A model generated the notes under the pieces. The model was not told the origin of the DNA. It ran no database searches and saw nothing but the letters and a program-made list of their open reading frames with translations. The position numbers and the translations under genes were made by a program. Positions 26,960-37,555 of a stretch of DNA of 64,000 nt are shown here, in pieces (the first letter of the stretch is position 1; each line of letters opens with the position of its first letter). The DNA is from Pseudonocardia sp. N23 (GTDB lineage: Bacteria > Actinomycetota > Actinomycetes > Mycobacteriales > Pseudonocardiaceae). The DNA lies in assembly GCF_002583555.1 (NCBI RefSeq), contig NZ_BEGX01000005.1, positions 1-64,000 of the forward strand. The letters are read 5' to 3'.

Positions 26960-27412
26960 CGCGCGAGGGTGTCACGATCCGCGGTGCCGGGCACCGTCCG
27001 GGCCGGGCTCGACGCGGCGTGTCGTCGCGTGGTCCTCCCCGGTCCGTGACACGCCCGGGATCGGAGCGTCCGCTTCGGCGTGTCGCACCAGCGTGTCGCG
27101 GATCACCGGGCACTCCGTGCGCGGTATCGGGCGGGCCCGCGCGACGCGGCCCCGGGGCGCAGCAGGGTCCGTCCGACGGCCCGGGGGTCTCGCGGGGTCC
27201 GCTGCGGCGCAACGGTCACGAGATCATCACGGCACCGGCGCCGGGCGGGGATGTCCGTGACGGGCCCGGGTGATCGCCCGCCGGAGGGAAGGTCCGCAGG
27301 TGGGCGCCCTGTCCGGCCGGGCGGTGGGCGGCCCGCGCCCGACTGGACAAGAGCCTGGGACGGGTCCACATTGAGGTCACGAAGCAATATCGTTCTGGTC
27401 TCAGGAGGAAAC
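26960..27412. other. Intergenic region upstream of the peptide gene (453 bases)
   Basis: No convincing gene on either strand. The end nearest 27413 is relatively AT-rich and has a TATCGT -10-like hexamer at 27389-27394 and an AGGAGG ribosome binding site just before the peptide ATG. The nonamer GCGTGTCGC occurs twice (27078 and 27091). The rest is GC-rich with no hairpin strong enough to name. Confidence 0.5.
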
Positions 27413-27580
27413 ATGAAGCTGGGTCGCAAGATCGCGGAAGGCGTCGCCGTCGACGTCGACGCCGAGCCCAAGGTTGCGTCCGCCGAGGCCCGCACCGAGC
27501 CCGAGAACACCCGCACCGAGGCCCCCGTCGCCGCGGAGAAGCGGGCCGAGGTTCGCGTCGAGCGGCACGCCGGAGTCTGA
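27413..27580 (+). CDS. 55-residue charged small protein
   Basis: Short gene with an excellent AGGAGG ribosome binding site and an ATG start. The product begins with a basic, possibly amphipathic segment (MKLGRKIAEGVAVDVDAEPK) and continues as a low-complexity tail rich in Glu, Ala, Arg and Thr, probably disordered. It has no cysteine, signal peptide or membrane segment. The stop codon lies only five bases before the next gene, so the two are almost certainly co-translated. The good translation signals and coupling argue that it is real. I do not recognise a described family and assign no function; a precursor peptide or an assembly partner of the next protein are both possible. Confidence 0.65.
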   Translation: MKLGRKIAEGVAVDVDAEPKVASAEARTEPENTRTEAPVAAEKRAEVRVERHAGV

Positions 27581-27585
27581 TCCGG

Positions 27586-28308
27586 ATGGTGTGGCCGGCC
27601 GCTCGCGTCCCGCGCGAACAGTCGGACAGGCCTCTCCCGGGGTTCAAGCTGGCCTACCCGATGCTGTCGGCAGACGGCACGGCGACCGGCTTCAGTGGGG
27701 TGACGCTCGGCCGCGCGCACGTCTACCGCGCGATCGACGACGCCATCTGCGTCCACGGATCCCGGCACAGTTGCCCGTCCCGCTGGTGTGACTGCGGGTT
27801 CTACTGTTTCAACGACGCCGGGGCAGCCCGTGACCTGGCGTGTGAACCGGACTACCGCGGAGCGGTCCTCCTCGAGGTCGCCGTCTCCGGCCGGTACCGC
27901 CGGTACGAGCGCGGCCTGCGCTACTCGCGTCAGCGGGTACGGACGGTCGAGCTCGGCAGGTGCGAGTGCGGGCGCTCCGCCGCGGTCCTCGGCGACTCGG
28001 GGACGGGCAGCCTCGGGTGGCGCAAGCTGCTCCCGATCTGCTCGAACTGCGTCGGGGACCGGCCCGCCATGACGGCGGACGGTTTCGGCAGGCTGAGCGG
28101 CGGCACGGTCACCGTCACGGCCGAGCCCACCACGGCGGGACCGGTCGCCCCGCTCGGAGGTCTCGCCCACACGGAGTCGTCGGGTGCGGTCGCCGTCCTC
28201 GGCGCGGAGCTCGCGCTCATGCAGGCCAGGCTCGACGAGGTGCAGCAGCGGCTCGACGACCTGACCCGCTCCCGTGACGCCGAGAGGCAGGAGCCCGAGG
28301 GCGACTGA
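27586..28308 (+). CDS. Cysteine-rich putative zinc-binding protein
   Basis: 240-residue soluble protein of unknown function. Cysteines and histidines cluster in three places: CVHGSRHSCPSRWCDCGFYCF at about residues 49-70, CECG near 126 and CSNCVG near 154. Together these could form two or three zinc-ribbon or treble-clef-like sites. Between them is a conserved-looking strand-rich core (YRGAVLLEVAVSGRYRRYERG). The C-terminal 40 residues form a predicted coiled coil (LGAELALMQARLDEVQQRLDD), suggesting oligomerisation. There is no signal peptide, membrane segment or catalytic motif. It follows the 55-residue gene by five bases and is closed by a strong terminator, so these two genes make a unit. 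Confidence 0.7.
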   Translation: MVWPAARVPREQSDRPLPGFKLAYPMLSADGTATGFSGVTLGRAHVYRAIDDAICVHGSRHSCPSRWCDCGFYCFNDAGAARDLACEPDYRGAVLLEVAVSGRYRRYERGLRYSRQRVRTVELGRCECGRSAAVLGDSGTGSLGWRKLLPICSNCVGDRPAMTADGFGRLSGGTVTVTAEPTTAGPVAPLGGLAHTESSGAVAVLGAELALMQARLDEVQQRLDDLTRSRDAERQEPEGD

Positions 28309-28329
28309 GCCCGCTCGCAGCACGGACGA

Positions 28330-28380
28330 CGCGGCCCGTCACCGCAACCCGGTCGGTCGCCGGGCCGGTGACGGGCCGCG
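28330..28380. terminator. Bidirectional terminator
   Basis: Perfect 15-base arms (CGCGGCCCGTCACCG and complement) enclosing a 21-base loop, between the convergent ends of the cysteine-rich gene and the isomerase gene. Confidence 0.7.
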
Positions 28381-28399
28381 CCGCACGTCCGGCGGGCGG

Positions 28400-29122
28400 T
28401 CAGAGCCAGCCGGGCAGCTCCGGTGGCGCGGTGCCGTCGTCACGGCGCACCGCGCGGCTGCGACCGCGTCCCGACACCCACGCCGCGAGGTCGGCCATCG
28501 GGCCGAGCACCCGCGTCACGGGCCCTGAACCGTCACCGACGGCCCACTCGCGGCCGCCGTCGTCGGCGACGAGCCGCATCGCCGGCACCCCGGGCCGCTG
28601 CGACAGGTTCGCGGCGACGTCGGTGAGCAGCTCCACCGCCATCGGGATCGGCATGTCGGCGAACGACGCGCCCACGTCGAGGTCGACCGCGTGGATCCAC
28701 ATCTCGCGGGCCCGCATCCACGGGATCGCCGCGGCCGGGATCTCCACGCCCGTCCGGTGGCGCACCGTCGCCGACCAGGCCTGCTCCGGCATCTTCTTCA
28801 CCACCTGCGACAGCCGGTCCGACGTCTCCTCGACATCCGCCCGGATCACCGCCGCCGAGCGTCTGGCACCGGCCTCGATGTCGGCGTCGCGCTGCTCGTC
28901 GCTCGCGTACGCGGGCGTCTCCACCCCGGTCCGCGCCCACGTCAGGAGGTTCATCATGGCGTCGGCGTTGCGTGCCACGTGGGTCAGCACGTGCGCCCGG
29001 GTCCAGCCCGGCAGCGCCGACGGCTTGGCGTACGCGTCCTCGCCGAGCCGGACCATCAACCCGCGCAGGTGTGCCGCTCCGTCGCCCGCCCACGCCAGTG
29101 ACACCTCGACCCGCGGGGTCAC
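28400..29122 (-). CDS. Mycothiol-dependent maleylpyruvate isomerase family protein
   Basis: 240-residue DinB/MDMPI-fold enzyme. The N-terminal helical bundle shows the metal ligands expected for the family: a His in HVLTHVARNADAM near residue 45 and the E-x3-H of REMWIHAVDLD near residue 140. A C-terminal MDMPI domain follows. The true isomerase uses mycothiol to convert maleylpyruvate to fumarylpyruvate in gentisate breakdown. The GTG start overlaps the stop of the upstream fumarylacetoacetate-hydrolase gene by four bases (GTGA), a pairing that supports this role. Many family members have other mycothiol-linked substrates, so activity is inferred. Confidence 0.85.
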   Translation of the reverse strand: MTPRVEVSLAWAGDGAAHLRGLMVRLGEDAYAKPSALPGWTRAHVLTHVARNADAMMNLLTWARTGVETPAYASDEQRDADIEAGARRSAAVIRADVEETSDRLSQVVKKMPEQAWSATVRHRTGVEIPAAAIPWMRAREMWIHAVDLDVGASFADMPIPMAVELLTDVAANLSQRPGVPAMRLVADDGGREWAVGDGSGPVTRVLGPMADLAAWVSGRGRSRAVRRDDGTAPPELPGWL

Positions 29123-29952
29123 GACGAGATCGTCTCCTTGCGGCAGACGTTGCGCAGCTGCCCGATCCCCTCGACGGTCGTGACCATGACCGTGCCGTCG
29201 ACGAGCCAGCGCTGTGGGGTGCGGGCCGCGCCGACACCGCCGGGGGTGCCCGTCGCGATGACGTCGCCCGGGTTGAGCGTGATGATCGCCGAGAGGTACT
29301 TCACGAGGTCGACCGCGGAGAAGACGAGCTGGTCGGTGCTCGAGGACTGCACGACCTCGCCGTCGAGCTCGGTACTGATCGCCCAGCCACCGTCGGGCAG
29401 CTCGTCGGGGGTGACCAGGACCGGGCCGAGCGGGGTGCTCTTCTCGAAGATCTTGCCCTGCAGGAACTGGGAGGTCCGGCGCTGGTAGTCGCGGATGCTG
29501 ACGTCGTTCATCACGGTGTAGCCCGCGATCGCGGCGGCGGCCTGCTCGTCGTCGGCGTGGCGGACCGACGACCCGATCACGACGACGAGCTCGCACTCCC
29601 AGTCGACGTTGTCGGACACCACGGGCAGCACGACGTCGTCGTGGGCGCCGACCAGCGACGGCGCGTACTTGGCGAACAACGTCGGGAACTCGGGCAGCTC
29701 GTTGCCCATCTCCAGGACGTGGTCGCGGTAGTTGAGACCGGCGCAGACGATCTTCTCCGGGCTCGGGACGAGCGGCGCGTAGTCGAGATCGGCGACGGGG
29801 TGCGCGGGGCCGGCCGCGGTGGCGGCGCGGTGGACCCAGTCGGGGTGCTCGAGCAGGGCGCGCACGTCGGCGTCCCCGGTCTCCACCGCACTGCTCTCGT
29901 CGACGCGGACCGCGCGGGTCCCCGTCGCGGTGCGGATGGTGGCCAGTCTCAT
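29119..29952 (-). CDS. Fumarylacetoacetate hydrolase family protein (fumarylpyruvate hydrolase candidate)
   Basis: 277-residue FAH-fold enzyme. The active-site segments are visible: KIVCAGLNYRDHVLEMG with the catalytic His, VDWECELVVVIG with the metal-binding Glu residues, GYTVMNDVSIRDYQRR, and the C-terminal LNPGDVIATGTPGGVG. These enzymes cleave 1,3-diketo acids such as fumarylpyruvate or open-chain homoprotocatechuate products. Translational coupling to a maleylpyruvate isomerase family gene suggests the last two steps of the gentisate pathway. No ring-cleaving gentisate 1,2-dioxygenase or 3-hydroxybenzoate hydroxylase is in the window. Confidence 0.88.
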   Translation of the reverse strand: MRLATIRTATGTRAVRVDESSAVETGDADVRALLEHPDWVHRAATAAGPAHPVADLDYAPLVPSPEKIVCAGLNYRDHVLEMGNELPEFPTLFAKYAPSLVGAHDDVVLPVVSDNVDWECELVVVIGSSVRHADDEQAAAAIAGYTVMNDVSIRDYQRRTSQFLQGKIFEKSTPLGPVLVTPDELPDGGWAISTELDGEVVQSSSTDQLVFSAVDLVKYLSAIITLNPGDVIATGTPGGVGAARTPQRWLVDGTVMVTTVEGIGQLRNVCRKETISS

Positions 29953-30247
29953 CGTTCCTCCTCGGTGCGGGACGCCCGGCAGTCTCCCCCTCCGAGGGCG
30001 GTCGCGCCGAGGAGGGGTCGGCGAGGACGATCATCGATGCGGCGCCCGCGGCGCCCAGGACGGCAGCTCCGGGCGCGGCGACGACCCGCGACGTCCTGGT
30101 AGGACGCGCGTACGGCTCCGCGGGCGACAGCGCCGGACACGCGCGGCCCGCCGGTGTGATTCGCGCCGCTGGATCGACGCAGAAGGCCGTCCGAGGCCGG
30201 GGCCGGGGCGAATGCGGGCGGGGCCGGTGCAGCCCCGCCCACGCCCG

Positions 30248-32626
30248 TCAGATCGCGCCCGTCTCCTCCGCGTCGCCGCCACCACGGACCGGCAGGTCGG
30301 CGAACACGGCGGGCGGCTCGCGCCACGGGTCCGCGGGCGAACCGGCCTTCGCCTCCTGCACGGCCCGCCACACCCGCTCCGGGGTGCAGGGCAGGTCGAT
30401 GTGGCGCACGCCGAGGTGGCTCACCGCGTCGACGACGGCGTTCTGCACCGCCGGTGTCGACCCCACCGTGGCCGACTCGCCGATCCCTTTGGCGCCCAAC
30501 ACGTTCATCGGGGTCGGGGTCTCGGTCGTGGCCGTGTCGAAGCTGATCAGGTCGGCGGCCGTCGGCATCCGGTAGTCGGCCAGCGTCGCCGTGGTCGGCT
30601 GCCCCTCGAGGTCGTAGAGGACCTCCTCGTACAGCGCCTGCGCGATGCCCTGAGCGAGTCCTCCGTGCTGCTGGCCCTCGACGAGCATCGGGTTCAGGAT
30701 GCGCCCGCAGTCGTCGACGGCGATGTGGCGGCGCATCGTCACCCGCCCGGTGTCGGTGTCGACCTCGACGACCGACACGTGCGCCCCGAACGGGAACGTC
30801 GCCCCCGCCTGCCGGGCGTCCAGGCCCGCGAAGAGCTCCTCGCCGGCGTCCGTGGCCGCGCTCGCGACCTGGTCCCACGACACCGTCACCGTCGGGACAC
30901 CCGCGACGCCGAACACCCGGCCGCTGCCGTTGCCGTCGACGAGCGTGACGTCGTCCGGCGCGGCCTCGAGCAGGTCCGCCGCGCGGCGCCGGGCCTGCAC
31001 GAGGACGTCGTCGGCCGCCGCCGAGACCGCCGAGCCGCCCATCTGCAGCGACCGTGACCCGCCCGTGCCCCCGCCGCGCGGCACCAGCGCGGTGTCGGAC
31101 TGCACGAACCCGATGCGCTCCATCGGGATGCCGAGCGTGTCCGAGGCGATCATCGCGAACGCCGTCGCATGTCCCTGGCCGTGCCCCGACGTGCCCGCCG
31201 ACACCGTCGCGCTGCCGTCGGCGTGCACCCGCACCGAGCCGAACTCGGTGCCGCCACCACCCGCGGTGATCTCGACATAGACGCTGATCCCGATGCCCAG
31301 CTGCACCGGGTCCCCCGACTCCCGGCGGCGCGCCTGCTCGGCACGCAGCTCGTCGTAGTCGGCCAGCCGCAGCGCCTCCCGCAGCGGTAGGTCGTAGTCG
31401 CCGACGTCGTAGGCCGCGCCGACGACCGTCGTCAGCGGGAAGGCCCCCGGGTCGAGGAAGTTGCGCCGCCGCAGCTCGGCCGGGTCCATGTCCAGCTCCG
31501 CGGCCGCGATGTCGACGATGCGCTCCAGGTGCGCCGCCGCCTCCGGGCGGCCGGCACCACGGAACGCGCCCATCGGCGTCGTGTTCGTCATGGCGACGAC
31601 CGAGTCGTAGCCCACCGCGGGGATGTCGTAGACGCCCGGCGCCATCACGTAGGTCATGTTCATCGGCAGCGCCCCGCCGAACCACGCGTACGCCCCGCCG
31701 TTGCCGACGACCCGCGCCCGCATCCCGGTGAACCTGCCCTCGCGGGTCATGCCCAACTCGTAGTAGCCGATCTGGTCACGCCCGTGCGGCATCGAGACGA
31801 GGTTCTCCGAGCGCGTCTCCACCCAGGAGACCGGCCGCTCCAGCGCGAGCGCAGCCCCGACCGCCGCGGTGTGCTCGGCGAGCATGCCCGCCTTGCCGCC
31901 GAACCCACCGCCGACGTGCGGCGCGATCACCCGGGTCCGTTCCTTGTCGAGGCCGAACAGCCCACACAGCTGGGCGTGGAAGCCGTGCGGCATCTGCGTC
32001 GACACGTGCACCACCAGGTCGTGGCCGTCGTCACCACGCGGGTCGACGACGATCGCGTTGCCCTCCATGGGCACCACGGCCAGGCGCTGGTTGACCATCC
32101 GCGCCCGCACCACGACCTCGGCACCCTCCAGCGGGTCGCCGCCACCGGCGCGCAGGCCCGTCGTCAGGTTCGAGCCACGGTCCGGAAATGCAAGGGGCGC
32201 ATCGGGGCCGAGCGCGGTTTCCGGGTCGACGACGGCGTCGATCGGGTCGTAGTCGACCTCCACGAGCTCGACGGCGTCGACCGCCGCCGCCTTCGACTCG
32301 GCGACGACCATCGCGACCACCTCGCCGACGAACCGCACCCGGTCCGTCGCCAGTGGTGGGCGGGGGATCTCGGGGTTGACCGGCATCAGCCCGTGATGGG
32401 CCGGCAGGTCGAGATCGGCCGCCGTGTAGACGGCGACGACGCCGGGGGCCGCTGCGGCCTGCGTGGTGTCGACGCCTGTGACGGCAGCGTGTGCGAGAGG
32501 GGAACGGACGAAAGCGACGTGCAGCAGGCCCTCGATCGGGAGGTTGCCGACGTACGTGCCACGCCCGGTGAGCAGTTCCGGGTCCTCGACCCGTCGGACC
32601 GCGGTGCCCAGCAGGGATCCAACCAT
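30248..32626 (-). CDS. Molybdopterin-binding hydroxylase large subunit (form II CoxL-like)
   Basis: 792-residue catalytic subunit of the xanthine dehydrogenase/CO dehydrogenase superfamily. An N-terminal aldehyde oxidase a/b hammerhead (GTAVRRVEDPELLTGRGTYV) precedes the molybdopterin domain with HVGGGFGGKAG, GAFRGAGRPEA and late VLGAKGIGES. The active-site loop is AFRGAGR, the form II type, not the AYXCSFR of genuine CO dehydrogenase, so the substrate is probably an organic ring or aldehyde. The usual FAD subunit (CoxM) and 2Fe-2S subunit (CoxS) are absent nearby. I use the ATG at 32626; a GTG nine bases upstream is possible. Divergent from fumarase. Confidence 0.88.
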   Translation of the reverse strand: MVGSLLGTAVRRVEDPELLTGRGTYVGNLPIEGLLHVAFVRSPLAHAAVTGVDTTQAAAAPGVVAVYTAADLDLPAHHGLMPVNPEIPRPPLATDRVRFVGEVVAMVVAESKAAAVDAVELVEVDYDPIDAVVDPETALGPDAPLAFPDRGSNLTTGLRAGGGDPLEGAEVVVRARMVNQRLAVVPMEGNAIVVDPRGDDGHDLVVHVSTQMPHGFHAQLCGLFGLDKERTRVIAPHVGGGFGGKAGMLAEHTAAVGAALALERPVSWVETRSENLVSMPHGRDQIGYYELGMTREGRFTGMRARVVGNGGAYAWFGGALPMNMTYVMAPGVYDIPAVGYDSVVAMTNTTPMGAFRGAGRPEAAAHLERIVDIAAAELDMDPAELRRRNFLDPGAFPLTTVVGAAYDVGDYDLPLREALRLADYDELRAEQARRRESGDPVQLGIGISVYVEITAGGGGTEFGSVRVHADGSATVSAGTSGHGQGHATAFAMIASDTLGIPMERIGFVQSDTALVPRGGGTGGSRSLQMGGSAVSAAADDVLVQARRRAADLLEAAPDDVTLVDGNGSGRVFGVAGVPTVTVSWDQVASAATDAGEELFAGLDARQAGATFPFGAHVSVVEVDTDTGRVTMRRHIAVDDCGRILNPMLVEGQQHGGLAQGIAQALYEEVLYDLEGQPTTATLADYRMPTAADLISFDTATTETPTPMNVLGAKGIGESATVGSTPAVQNAVVDAVSHLGVRHIDLPCTPERVWRAVQEAKAGSPADPWREPPAVFADLPVRGGGDAEETGAI

Positions 32627-32780
32627 GTGTCGCACATTACGACCGGATCCCCGTCACGGCTGTGGCTGATCCGCCACATCTCCCGGGTTGACGGCTCGCA
32701 GCAGGTCAGGGAGGGTGGGGCGCAGGGCGTTCCGCCCGCCGACACCGCGACTCCGGCCCACCCCGGCGGTCGCTGCCCCC

Positions 32781-32817
32781 GGGAGGTCGGACCGGTCGGG
32801 GGCCGGTCCGACCTCCC
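32781..32817. promoter_or_regulatory. Large palindrome upstream of fumarase
   Basis: Perfect 15-base arms (GGGAGGTCGGACCGG and complement) around a seven-base spacer. The right arm overlaps the expected -35 position of the predicted fumarase promoter. It lies between divergent genes, so an operator is more likely than a terminator. Confidence 0.55.
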
Positions 32818-32834
32818 GACCACGTCCGGCTGAG

Positions 32835-32840
32835 TACGGT
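32835..32840 (+). promoter_or_regulatory. -10 element of fumarase
   Basis: TACGGT followed by six bases and the ATG; predicted leaderless. Confidence 0.5.
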
Positions 32841-32846
32841 CCTCCC

Positions 32847-34505
<1,659 letters not shown>

Positions 34506-34527
34506 CAACCGCGAGCGGCGTGCAGGC

Positions 34528-34561
34528 GCCTGCGGCCGGCCGGGGGGGACCGGCCACAGGC
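34528..34561 (+). terminator. Terminator after fumarase
   Basis: Twelve-base arms (GCCTGCGGCCGG and CCGGCCACAGGC, one mismatch) around a ten-base G-rich loop, starting 22 bases after the fumarase stop. The following 216 bases up to 34777 hold no supported gene. Confidence 0.6.
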
Positions 34562-34777
34562 GGCTCACGTCCGCCGGGTTCGGCCGGAAGCCGGCTCCCT
34601 GGCCGGTCTCCTGCCGGGTGCGGCGCGGTGGTGCCCGGAGACGTGCACGTCCCGCGATTTATTGCCCTGTGCGAACGATTCGGAGAACACGGACAGGTTC
34701 GGCGGGAACGGACGAGGCAATCCGGCATCACGAGCGCGAAGCGTCCCCACGCGGTCACGCGGGGTGCGTCCGTCGGC

Positions 34778-37555
34778 TCACCCCAGGCGGCGGGGTCCCC
34801 CTCCGTCGTCACGCGTCGGGGGCGGGCCGACGACCATCCGTGCCCCGGTCACCACCACCCCGTCCTGGCTCGCGATCGTCGGGTCGAGCACCACCGACCG
34901 GACCTCGGGCAGCTGCTCGGCGAGCGTGCCCAGCCGCAGCACCAGGTCCTCCAGGGCGTCGAGGCGGACCGCCGGATCGCCGCGGTACCCCGCCAGCAAC
35001 GGTGCCGCCCGCGGGGCGCGCACGAGCGCGGCGGCGTCGGCCGTCGAGACCGGCAGCACCCGGAACGCGCGGTCGCCGAGCAGCTCCGTCGCGAGCCCGG
35101 ACAGCCCGAACGAGAGCAGCGACCCGAACGACGGGTCGTCGACGACCTCCAGCACGCACGACATCCCCCGGGGGGCCATCACCTGGACATAGATCCGGCT
35201 CTCCCCCGTCTCCGCGACCAGCGCCGCATACGCTGCGGCGACGGCGTCCGCCCCGGCGAGGTCGAGCCGCACCCCACCCATGTCGGACCGGTGCCGCCAG
35301 CGTGGCGCCGCGACCTTGAGCGCCACCGGGTGCCCCAGCTCCGCCGCCGCGGCCACCGCCTCCTGCGTCGACGACACCAGACGGAAGGGCGCGACGCCGA
35401 TCCCGTAGCAGTCGAGGACGGCGATGACGTCATGGTCGTCGAGCTCGATACCGGTTGCCGCGCCCTTCGGGCCGCTCGGGCTGCTCGGGCCGCTGCGCGG
35501 GCCGGCCGGGTCCGAGCCGGTCGCGGCGCACAGGCGGGCCACGAGCTGTCGCGCCTCCTCGGTCCGGGTGCCCTCGGGGGTCACGAACTCCCCCAGCGGC
35601 GTGGCCCGCCAGCGGGCGTAGCGCACCACCCTGCTCAGCGCCGCGACCGCCCGTTCCGGGCTCGCATAGCTGGGCACCGATCCCGGGCCGGGGGCGCCGT
35701 CGATGCCCCGCTCGGCGAGCTCGTCGGGAATCTCGTCGCCTGCGAGGAACGTCGTCACCACCGGCTTGCCCGAGCCCGCGACCGCCTCCCGCAACGCCCG
35801 CGCGTACGGGGCACCGTCGGTCGCGACCGGCGGGACGAACACCGCGACCAACGCGTCGACGTCGTCGTCCCCGACCGCCGACGACACCGCCGCCGCGAAC
35901 ACGTCCGGGCCGGCCGCGGCGCCGACGTCCACGGGATCGCCCGCGAGCTCCAGGCCTTCGTCGGCGATCCCGTCGGCGACCAGCACGCCCAGTGCCGTCG
36001 AGTTCCCGACGACCGCGACCCGCGGTCCCACAGGCAGCGGCTGGTGCGCGAGCAGCAGCCCGGTGTCGAACAGCTCGGCGACGGTCTCGACGCGGATGAC
36101 GCCGGACTGCTCGAACAACGCCTGGACACTGGAGTCGTCGATCGGGACCGCACGCGAGGACCGCAACGGCAGCGGCACCCGCCGCCCGCTCTTGACCGCC
36201 ACGACCGGCGTCGTGCGGGCCAGCCGGCGGGCCAGCCGGCCGAACTTGCGCGGATTGCCGAACGTCTCCAGGTAGAGCAGGACGACGTCGGTGTCCGGGT
36301 CGCTCTGCCAGTACTGCAGCAGGTCGTTGCCCGAGACGTCGGCGCGGTTCCCGGCCGAGACGAACGTCGAGAACCCGAGGCCACGACGGGTGGCCGCCTG
36401 CAGCAGCGCGATGCCCAGCGCACCGGACTGGGAGAAGAACCCGACCCGGCCCGCGCCGGGCAGCGCCGGGGCGAGGGTGGCGTTGAGCCGCACCGCTGCC
36501 GCCGTGTTCGCGACGCCCAGCGCGTTGGGCCCCACGACCCGCATCCCGTGCGCCCGTGCCGCCTGCACCATCCGCCGCTCGGCGACGAGGCCGTCGGTGC
36601 CGGCGTCGGCGAACCCGGAGCTGACGACGATCAGTGCCTTGACGCCCTTGGCCAGACAGGAGTCCATGACCTCGTCGATGCCGGCCGCCGGGACGGCGAC
36701 GACCGCGAGGTCGACGTCGTCGGGGATGTCGGTGACCGACGGGTACGCGCGCACCCCCCGCACCGACCGGGCGTCGGGGTTCACCGGGTAGACGGCGCCG
36801 CCGAAGTTGCCGCGCAACAGGTTCAGGAAGACGGCGTGGCCGATCTTGGACGGGTCGGTGGACGCCCCGATGACCGCGACCGAGCGGGGGTGCAGCAGGT
36901 TGTGCACGCTGCGCGCCTCGGCGGCCTGCTCCCGCGCGTCGCGGACGGCGAGGGAGCGCTCGGTGAGGTCGATGTCGAACTCCAGGTGCAGCACACCGCC
37001 GTCGTAGGCGCGGCTGACCTGGTAACCGGCGTCGCGGAACACCCGGACCATCGTGTGGTTCTCGACGAGGACCTCCGCCTCGAACCGGGTCAGCCCGTTC
37101 TCCCGGGCCGCCGCGGCCAGATGCTCCAGCAGGATCGAGCCCAGCCCGCGGCCCTGGTGGTCGTCGCGGACGACGAACGCCACCTCCGCCGACGCGACCG
37201 GCGCGTCGCCCAGCCCCTCGTAGCGCCCCACCGCGACGATCTCGTCGCCGAGCAGGCACACGAACGCGACGCGGCGGTGGTGGTCGACCGTGGTGAAGCG
37301 TTCGAGATCGCGCGCCGGGATGCGCGGGTAGGGGCCGAAGTAGCGCAGGTAGCGGGTGCGCTCGGACAGCCGGGAGTGGAAGTCGAGCAGCGCCTCGGCG
37401 TCGGCGGGCACGATCGGGCGCAGGTGCAGGATGCCGCCGTCGGAGGCGACGACGTCGGCCTCCCAGTACCGCGGGTAGCCGGGGTCGGTCACGGGTGTTC
37501 CGAACGGCGGCGTCTCGACCGGCTCAGCTGCACCGTCCGTCGTCCGCTCAGTCAC
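34778..37555 (-). CDS. GNAT/NDP-forming acyl-CoA synthetase fusion (Pat-type protein acyltransferase)
   Basis: 925-residue fusion. An N-terminal GNAT domain (about residues 25-200; acetyl-CoA motif VRDDHQGRGLGSILLEHL) is followed by a CoA-binding Rossmann domain (RSVAVIGASTDPSKIGH), ligase-like domains (VGFFSQSGALGIALLQ) and a C-terminal ATP-grasp part. This order, GNAT first, matches actinobacterial Pat enzymes such as Streptomyces PatA, which acetylate lysines of acyl-CoA synthetases. A Pro/Ser/Gly linker lies near residue 700. The GTG start lies inside the end of acuC (8-base overlap), so acyltransferase and deacetylase are made together. The synthetase half is probably regulatory; whether it is active cannot be told. 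Confidence 0.88.
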   Translation of the reverse strand: MTERTTDGAAEPVETPPFGTPVTDPGYPRYWEADVVASDGGILHLRPIVPADAEALLDFHSRLSERTRYLRYFGPYPRIPARDLERFTTVDHHRRVAFVCLLGDEIVAVGRYEGLGDAPVASAEVAFVVRDDHQGRGLGSILLEHLAAAARENGLTRFEAEVLVENHTMVRVFRDAGYQVSRAYDGGVLHLEFDIDLTERSLAVRDAREQAAEARSVHNLLHPRSVAVIGASTDPSKIGHAVFLNLLRGNFGGAVYPVNPDARSVRGVRAYPSVTDIPDDVDLAVVAVPAAGIDEVMDSCLAKGVKALIVVSSGFADAGTDGLVAERRMVQAARAHGMRVVGPNALGVANTAAAVRLNATLAPALPGAGRVGFFSQSGALGIALLQAATRRGLGFSTFVSAGNRADVSGNDLLQYWQSDPDTDVVLLYLETFGNPRKFGRLARRLARTTPVVAVKSGRRVPLPLRSSRAVPIDDSSVQALFEQSGVIRVETVAELFDTGLLLAHQPLPVGPRVAVVGNSTALGVLVADGIADEGLELAGDPVDVGAAAGPDVFAAAVSSAVGDDDVDALVAVFVPPVATDGAPYARALREAVAGSGKPVVTTFLAGDEIPDELAERGIDGAPGPGSVPSYASPERAVAALSRVVRYARWRATPLGEFVTPEGTRTEEARQLVARLCAATGSDPAGPRSGPSSPSGPKGAATGIELDDHDVIAVLDCYGIGVAPFRLVSSTQEAVAAAAELGHPVALKVAAPRWRHRSDMGGVRLDLAGADAVAAAYAALVAETGESRIYVQVMAPRGMSCVLEVVDDPSFGSLLSFGLSGLATELLGDRAFRVLPVSTADAAALVRAPRAAPLLAGYRGDPAVRLDALEDLVLRLGTLAEQLPEVRSVVLDPTIASQDGVVVTGARMVVGPPPTRDDGGGPRRLG

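Noticed and set aside
30248..32626. Aerobic carbon monoxide dehydrogenase CoxL
   Set aside because: The active-site loop is AFRGAGR (form II), not AYXCSFR, and coxM and coxS are missing.
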